Shown piece after piece: positions 58,701 to 64,000 of a DNA stretch of 64,000 nt. Origin of the DNA: Diploscapter coronatus (Eukaryota; Nematoda; Chromadorea; Rhabditida; Rhabditidae); NCBI GenBank assembly GCA_964036155.1, contig OZ038423.1, positions 51,909,249 through 51,973,248 of the forward strand, written 5' to 3'. Position numbers and translations under genes: made by a program. The notes under the pieces were generated by a model that was given only the letters and a program-made list of their open reading frames with translations, did no database searches and was not told where the DNA came from. Every line of letters starts with the position of its first letter. Position 1 is the first letter of the stretch.

Positions 58701-61082
58701 TCAGCTGCTGACTCACGAGGACCAGGCCTTTGTCTTCGAGGCCACTTCCACTCTCATTGTCAATGGAAACCTCACTGATCAGTTGAAGGTCAGCAAATAC
58801 GACATTACAGATGAATCGTTTGAAAGCATTGAAGATAAAAGATGCTCTATTTATTTATCTTTTCTCATTCTATCGATATATTTCTGCTCTATAGCATACT
58901 CTCTAAATGAATCGTGTGAATTGAAAATTTCATACTTGACCAATCCACCAATAGTAGATTATTGTAACTTTCAGAAGCAATACCTGGACGAGCTGTGCAA
59001 TTCGCTGCTTGTGAAGTACAATGCGGCAGTGGAAGAGCTGAAAGAAGCAGCAACGATGGTCGGAGACGTGGGGGTTGAGAGGAGGAACCTCATCGTACAG
59101 TTCATGTGCAATATTATCACTTATGCAGGGTAATTTTTCTTTCGCTTGAACATATTTCATCAAGATTATCAGATTAGTTGTGTGATATTTTAATCTTTAT
59201 TTAAGACATTGAAAATTTACATGGTTTTATTCCTGTGCTCGAGTTTGTAAGAATTCGATAATTTTGACAAGCATTACACAGTGAAATTTCAAGCTTCTTC
59301 TTATCTCATTAAATCAAAATCGAAACTTCATACCAGTGTCATGTTTTCCAGAATTAATTCAGCTTCAAATGTTTTTCTTTTCTTTCAGCCGAATCTCGAA
59401 GGGCTTTGTGAACGTGTCCGTGGTGGAGCAGTGTGGCTGTGCGGATTCCTTCCTCAATCTGATGTCAGTCTTCCTCGCCTCCCTCTCTCCCTCTACTCTG
59501 GCTCTGCTCGAACCCCTCAGACCTTATGCTCACAGGTTTATTTCTTTCTCTCTCTTTAGTAAATTTCTAAATTCCTTATTTCAGACTGGTTGTTTGTCTG
59601 GAGAATCGTCTGCTTCCCGTACTTCCTCTGCTGCTCTCTTCCATTGCATCTGTAAGTCATAGTTGTATTTGATCGAGACAAGCTTCTTTTAAAAACAAAT
59701 GTTTGAAGCGCTATTTTTATCGATTCCAAAGAATTAAATCGAAACCATCTCTGCTTTTCAAAATTAGCATTCGTTTCAATCTGAATTTCATCTTACCAAA
59801 GCGAGAATGAGATGATTGCCATTTTGGTGTAATTATAAAAAACAATTTGAAGGACATTTTCATAAATTCTCAGTATTTCTCATGCCCTTCATTGCAGGTA
59901 TCGAACGACCTCGACACAGTGCAGCACCTGCTGATTTTCTGCCATCAGGTGGTTTCCAAATACAAGAAGGACGTGATTTGCGTGGGCGATCAGCTCGTAG
60001 AAATACTCACGAAGTCTGCACAGCTCTGTGAGGAAACCAGTGGAGTTTCTGAATACGTGCAAGGTTTGAACGATTTGTCAATTTCTAAAATTGTAACTTA
60101 TAAAAATTAGCCTTTTTCAATCAAAATGCATTTTCGCTTTCAGAAGATTCCCAGCGTGGTCTGCTGTATGTGAGAAGAGGCTTCCTGCAGCTGCTCGTTG
60201 TCTGTTTCTCCAATGAAATCATCTCGCAAATTACATCAGGTTTTCCAGTATCTGTCTTATTTAATAAAAATCGCGATTTTCAGAAGCAGTAGTGGGCCGT
60301 CTCGTGGAATCGGCCTGCAAACTGGCTCTGTGCTGCGACCACGCCTCGCAGAAACTGGCCGTGACCGTGCTGGCCAGGGCCTGTGTTCTCAATGCCGCCT
60401 GGTGGGAGTCCATTCTGAGAACCTGTCTGCAAGTGCCCATGATGCAGCACATTCATTCTGAGGATGCTGCTAGCACTCTGGTAAGTAAATTACATTTACA
60501 TTTGACAAAATATGCATGCAAGTTTCTATTCGTCTTTTTTCTTCTCTTTATACCTGTCTTTTTACGAAAACAGTATCGAGTGCGCTACTCTATTTTTAAA
60601 ATGTCCAATATGAATTTTCATTTAGTTGATCCACGAAGTGTCAGGCGCCCTTCTGAAGATGCGCGACTCGAATCCCTCTGCCTTTTCGGCTGCTCTGGGA
60701 GCCCTGCTGCCTGCCCCTTACAACGAGCAAATTCACCACACTCTCACTGCCTACAAGGGAAAGGAACTCGACAACCATCTTATTCAGGTCAGAAGTTTCA
60801 ACGGGTATCTTAAAATATATCTTTTCGAGAAATTATTATGGAAAAGCTCCTAGATAGAACATTCTATAACATAACTCATCTAGGCGAAATCAAAATTTGA
60901 AAAAAAAAAAAATCGAGCTCGATATTGAAATCGAAATTCTTGTTTATTCTTGTAATAAACAAGATTAGAAAGTGAAAATATGCAAGCAATTATAAGTGCT
61001 GAATATTTTGCAGGTCTACACAGTCATGAAGCAGTCCTTACAACCCGCAGTGAGCAGTGCAGAAGGCAATGGAAACAGGTGA
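52757..61082 (+). CDS. XPOT: Exportin-T (XPOT/Los1), tRNA nuclear exporter
   Basis: A karyopherin-beta family HEAT-repeat protein that carries mature tRNA out of the nucleus with Ran-GTP. About 23 exons give a protein of about 950-1000 residues (human 962). Recognisable segments include LEYLKSDPLGWATCLEKI, an HFFLLQVVEDF helix, LPPAFLSNKMSYLFSVVFAL, DFPRRWNSFFTDLF, SKVQCLCLDVFAAYIDWIDL, YVANDAILQLI and a C-terminal region ending AYKGKELDNHLIQVY. Start ATG 52757, stop TGA 61080-61082. Intron 55319-57227 hosts an antisense Kunitz gene. Intron 57709-57909 must use a GC donor (AAG|GCATGA), because the frame otherwise stops. A foldback sits in the intron near 54.04-54.33 kb. No broken exons were seen. 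Confidence 0.93.
54042..54330. repeat. Inverted repeat in exportin-T intron
   Basis: Arms 54042-54117 and about 54262-54330 pair (CGTAGATGACGGATC against GATTCGTCATCTACG; AAGTGCTGACGTTG against CAACGTCAGCACTT). Confidence 0.8.
55393..56501 (-). CDS. Secreted Kunitz-domain protein nested in exportin-T intron
   Basis: Starts with a signal peptide (MSPNFHSALLLFLTSLLINS) and a short cysteine-rich motif (CDTLICDPPKKCVVKDEVAQC). One or two Pro/Thr-rich linker exons follow, which resemble each other (both contain LPTMAPP-like sequence near 55.75 and 56.19 kb). The C-terminus is one complete Kunitz domain: ICTLPPLTGTCSQAHIMW, then YFDNETGRCERFSYSGC, then AACERQC. All six cysteines are present. The residue after the second cysteine (P1 site) is Ser, so trypsin inhibition is unlikely. 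The TGG codon at the W-Y join is split by an intron whose donor is GTAATG. Linker exon borders are uncertain. It lies entirely inside intron 55319-57227 on the opposite strand, 74 bp from the host donor. Confidence 0.8.
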
Positions 61083-61963
61083 TTGACTTATGGGGGAAGA
61101 GCAAGCGATGATTAATCAACAGTTCGAAAGGCCGGTACAAATTATTCACTAGTTCACATTTGGGTGTAATTAGATTTATACACAAGTGAGAATATCGGTA
61201 ACACACAAGGAATACTGCTTCTTTTTCAACGTATTACAAATGTTCTCACTTGTGTTAAAAATCTACTCGTCATACCCTTCACATTTCAATATTGGATTTA
61301 CACCCATTCAAGATTGCTCAAATATTCAAATTGCAGTTGTCTAAATTTCATTTTTCTGGCATTCTTTTTATCATTAACTCACGAAGTTATTTCAAAATTC
61401 GGTTAGCAAATTTTCATCGACTTCTTGAGTTGGTAAAATTCTGCTCTATCAGAATTGTCCTGGTTTAAGGGTATTGTCATCGGTTAGTCTTCCTGTTGTT
61501 GTTTTGTATTGTTTCCCGTTATTTTTCCCTCTTTCTGCTAATCGAGTGCCTTGAGATTTCCCCTTGTTGCGCTCATTTCGGAGTTTCTGAATGTCTCCAC
61601 CTGTTTCTACATCACTGGTTATTCGCTTCTTTCACTTTACTTTCATTTTGGCGTTCATAACTTGGAGTTTCAGCTAAATTCCTGCTTCTGTCCTCGAGTA
61701 ACGAAAAATTGCATACTAAAAAATTTATGCAATTATCGTCATTCGACACTTCCGAACATTGTTATTCTCGGAGACGTTCAGAGTTCATTTTATTGCAGAA
61801 ACAAAATATCGAACTTCTGAACGCATCTGATTGTTATCTTCATTATTGTTGATTTGATTTGTTAGTTGTTCATTGTCTGCTCAAAATGATTCGGTTTAAT
61901 AAAGCCATTCATTCCATGTTCTTAGTGAAAATTTATTCAGACGAAATTGAATGTTCACAATAA
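61083..61963. other. Intergenic, convergent 3' region
   Basis: Lies between exportin-T (plus) and the small gene on the minus strand. It contains the foldback 61162-61276 and no supported exon. Confidence 0.45.
61162..61276. repeat. Short inverted repeat
   Basis: Arms 61162-61193 and 61242-61276 pair (AGATTTATACACAAGTGAGAA against TTCTCACTTGTGTTAAAAATCT). Confidence 0.65.
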
Positions 61964-62779
61964 TCACTTCTTATTATTAGCGCCACTTGTTTTACCCTTG
62001 GGTTTCTTCTGCTCGAGGATTGTCCGTCCGACTTTTTCTGTCATTTTCTCAAGTCGACTCAAGCGATCTCGAGCCAGCTGTCTAAAGACGATCATTTTCA
62101 ATCAATTTAGAGGATCATTGGAAATTCAGTGTGCGTCAAAAGTCTGGACTGCGTTTATGCTTCTTCATGAGGTTGCGTAAAATTTCATTATCAGAACGAG
62201 ATGAAACTAAACTATGTCGTTGAACAGTCTTTACCTAGATAATGATAAAGACCATATTTCCTTCGGAAGAAATTTTAGTTCTAAGAAATCTTCTACTATC
62301 TTAACCGGCCCAGACATTTAGTACACTTTAACAAATAATTGTTAAGGAGTTGATCAAAATTGCCAATTTCTTACTTCTTGCTGACTCTCGATTTCAATAT
62401 CTGCCTGTCAATTTTCAGCATTTCTCCAACGATCTGAGGGTCTTTGAAGACAAGATCAGCCTATAATTATTGAAAAGTCAGACATATCTCCCTGGACTGT
62501 CTAATTCTAAAATAGATACTATTTTAAATAGGTGATCTAAAAATAGAAATGTACGCTAAAGTGAAGTAACTGTTTATAAATTTTCATTGAAATTTTGACC
62601 AGTTGAATTATTCAAATCCGATGTAAAAATGAACTGCATTAACCATCACTCAGAACTAGTTTCAATTTACTGACCTCGAATTCATCTAAGTTTTTATAGG
62701 GCGATTGATTTGCAGAATTCTGGTTTCTCTCGAGTTGTTTGTTATCGACGGGCTGGCTCGATGACGCTTCGTTTGTCAT
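61964..62779 (-). CDS. Small helical protein, unrecognised, about 110 residues
   Basis: Three exons join in frame: MTNEASSSQPVDNKQLERNQ... (62671-62779), ADLVFKDPQIVGEMLKIDRQ... (about 62371-62462), and QLARDRLSRLEKMTEKVGRT... to a Lys-rich end and TGA at 61964. The middle looks like a continuous charged amphipathic helix or coiled coil. No signal peptide or membrane helix is seen. The size and character fit a small coiled-coil adaptor subunit, but no family was recognised. Confidence 0.6.
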
Positions 62780-63378
62780 ATTTAGGCTGAAAATTGTATT
62801 TTATCAGAACTCAAATTCAATAACCAAACAATGTACATTTCTGTGGAATTCGACTCTTGCCATCGTCAAAAACGGAACTCGATCTTTTTCAAAATATTTA
62901 CTGTGTCCGTATAAATTTTTGTAGCTTCTTAAAGATCATCGAAACAGAGTTTGAGATAAAACTACAGAAATAGGGTTGATGCTCGACTAGCGAGATAAAA
63001 CGATAGGATAGGGGAAGAGGTGAAGAGATGAAAGGCTACAAAACAGGTGAAATGTTAGAAAAAGAGGGGAGAGGAAATAAATGACTGGAAAAAATCCTCG
63101 ACTACAATTAAACCAAATTAAATCAGAGAACAGGAAATCAGTAATTGAATAATCTCTTTGAAAGATTGGCAAGAGGTTACGAGCAGAGCAGTCTGTTCAC
63201 TGCACCACCAACCACCTGCTCAATCAGTAGGTCGAATGACAAAAAGATATACGAACACATCAAAATAGGACAGCGAGGGGAATAGAAAAGGAGAAGATGA
63301 GGAATAGAAGAGAAAGAGAAGGGAAGGGAAGGGGACTGGGAAAGAGATGTCAAACAACAATATGTCAATAATTTATCT
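62780..63378. other. Intergenic spacer, purine-rich
   Basis: Holds the upstream region of the small gene and the 3' UTR of the CNOT4-like gene. The plus strand is A/G-rich from about 63000 to 63340. No gene is seen. Confidence 0.45.
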
Positions 63379-64000
63379 TTATCTATGAGAGAATCCAGAA
63401 AATCCTGGCGGAGGATCGTTGCTGGCTGATTGTACGGACGGATGGAGTGGGTGGTTGAGACTGTGGAAGAGGGTCGAAGATGAAACGGGGGGACTCGAGT
63501 TGCCCTGCAAAGTGAGCAAATGAAGACGAGGAAGAGGCGAACTAGTCACATACTCCGTTCTGATGGGAATGCTCCAGATCGGACAGGAAACGGATGTTCA
63601 CGTTCGGCAACAAAGCCTTGAACCCCTGCTGCCACTCAGATATCGAAGCCCCCTGAAAAGCGAAAATATCAACTCTTGAAATTGCATTTTCAAATTGTGA
63701 AGAAGCAACATGAAGATGTCTTTCTTCCGAAATAGGAATAGGATTTTTTCCCAAACAAGTTACTTTATCCTCTACGACTAGCACTAGTAGTAATAATGAT
63801 AATCTTCTAAAGATGAAAGCTAAGAATTAACAATCAAGTCACTTCAGCATAATATAATGAATGAATTGTGATGAATACCTGGGAATTGTGCTGTTGCATG
63901 ATCGAGGCAGGCCTCTGAATGCATTGGAATCCAGGGGGAGCCCCATTGGCATAGCTGCTGTAGCCGAGTCCCGCAACCCCTGTTCCATTCTCGTACAGAC
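63379..64000 (-). CDS. CNOT4-like protein, 3' end (partial)
   Basis: Three C-terminal exons are visible and the gene continues off the right edge. Recognisable parts are APPGFQCIQRPASIMQQ, then ISEWQQGFKALLPNVNIRF, then a Ser/Pro-rich end with NDPPPGFSGFSHR and TAA at 63379. The WQ.GF.ALLPNVNI.F block and repeated PPGF motifs are features of the C-terminal region of CNOT4, the RING E3 ligase associated with CCR4-NOT. The diagnostic RING and RRM are outside the window, so the call rests on this block alone. Confidence 0.55.

Overview
The window is nuclear DNA from an invertebrate animal, most likely a nematode. Coding exons are split by many short introns (about 41-70 bp is common, mostly ending TTTCAG). 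Coding sequence sits in an AT-rich background. The gene set is metazoan (CPSF73, JAZF1, KLHDC10, TBC1D8/9, p24/TMED, ATAD1/Msp1, ABCG, exportin-T, CNOT4). Two secreted proteins end in an eight-cysteine domain that looks like the nematode C6/DUF281 family. No bacterial, viral, rRNA, tRNA or CRISPR features were seen.

Layout. 0.3-9.2 kb: three minus-strand genes in a row, namely the 5' two-thirds of the CPSF73 catalytic domain (the gene runs off the left edge), a JAZF1-type zinc-finger protein with a long Gln-rich tail, and a KLHDC10-type kelch protein. 11.1-24.1 kb: a large minus-strand TBC1D8/9 Rab-GAP gene. One secreted C6-like gene lies just past its 3' end (plus strand) and a paralogue is nested on the plus strand inside one of its introns. 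24.6-42 kb: five plus-strand genes, namely a p24 cargo receptor, the ATAD1/Msp1 AAA ATPase, an unrecognised gene of about 700 codons, a fatty-acid-hydroxylase (FAXDC2-like) protein and an ABCG half-transporter. 42-52.7 kb: a looser region with an elongase-like gene that has lost the catalytic histidine box, a minus-strand neuregulin/Vein-like Ig-EGF membrane protein, decayed kelch-like fragments and repeats. 52.7-61.1 kb: exportin-T, with a Kunitz-domain gene nested antisense in its largest intron. 61.9-64 kb: a small unrecognised protein and the 3' end of a CNOT4-like gene, both minus strand.

The neighbours do not form one pathway. They are housekeeping RNA-processing, trafficking and lipid genes interleaved with secreted or membrane accessory genes. 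The accessory genes carry the unusual signals: nested genes, a possible RFamide peptide and a pseudo-elongase. Twelve imperfect inverted repeats (90-340 bp, MITE-like) are scattered through introns and intergenic DNA. At least four introns can be spliced in frame only with a GC donor. Exon joins were worked out by hand from reading frame, splice motifs and family conservation; there is no transcript evidence.
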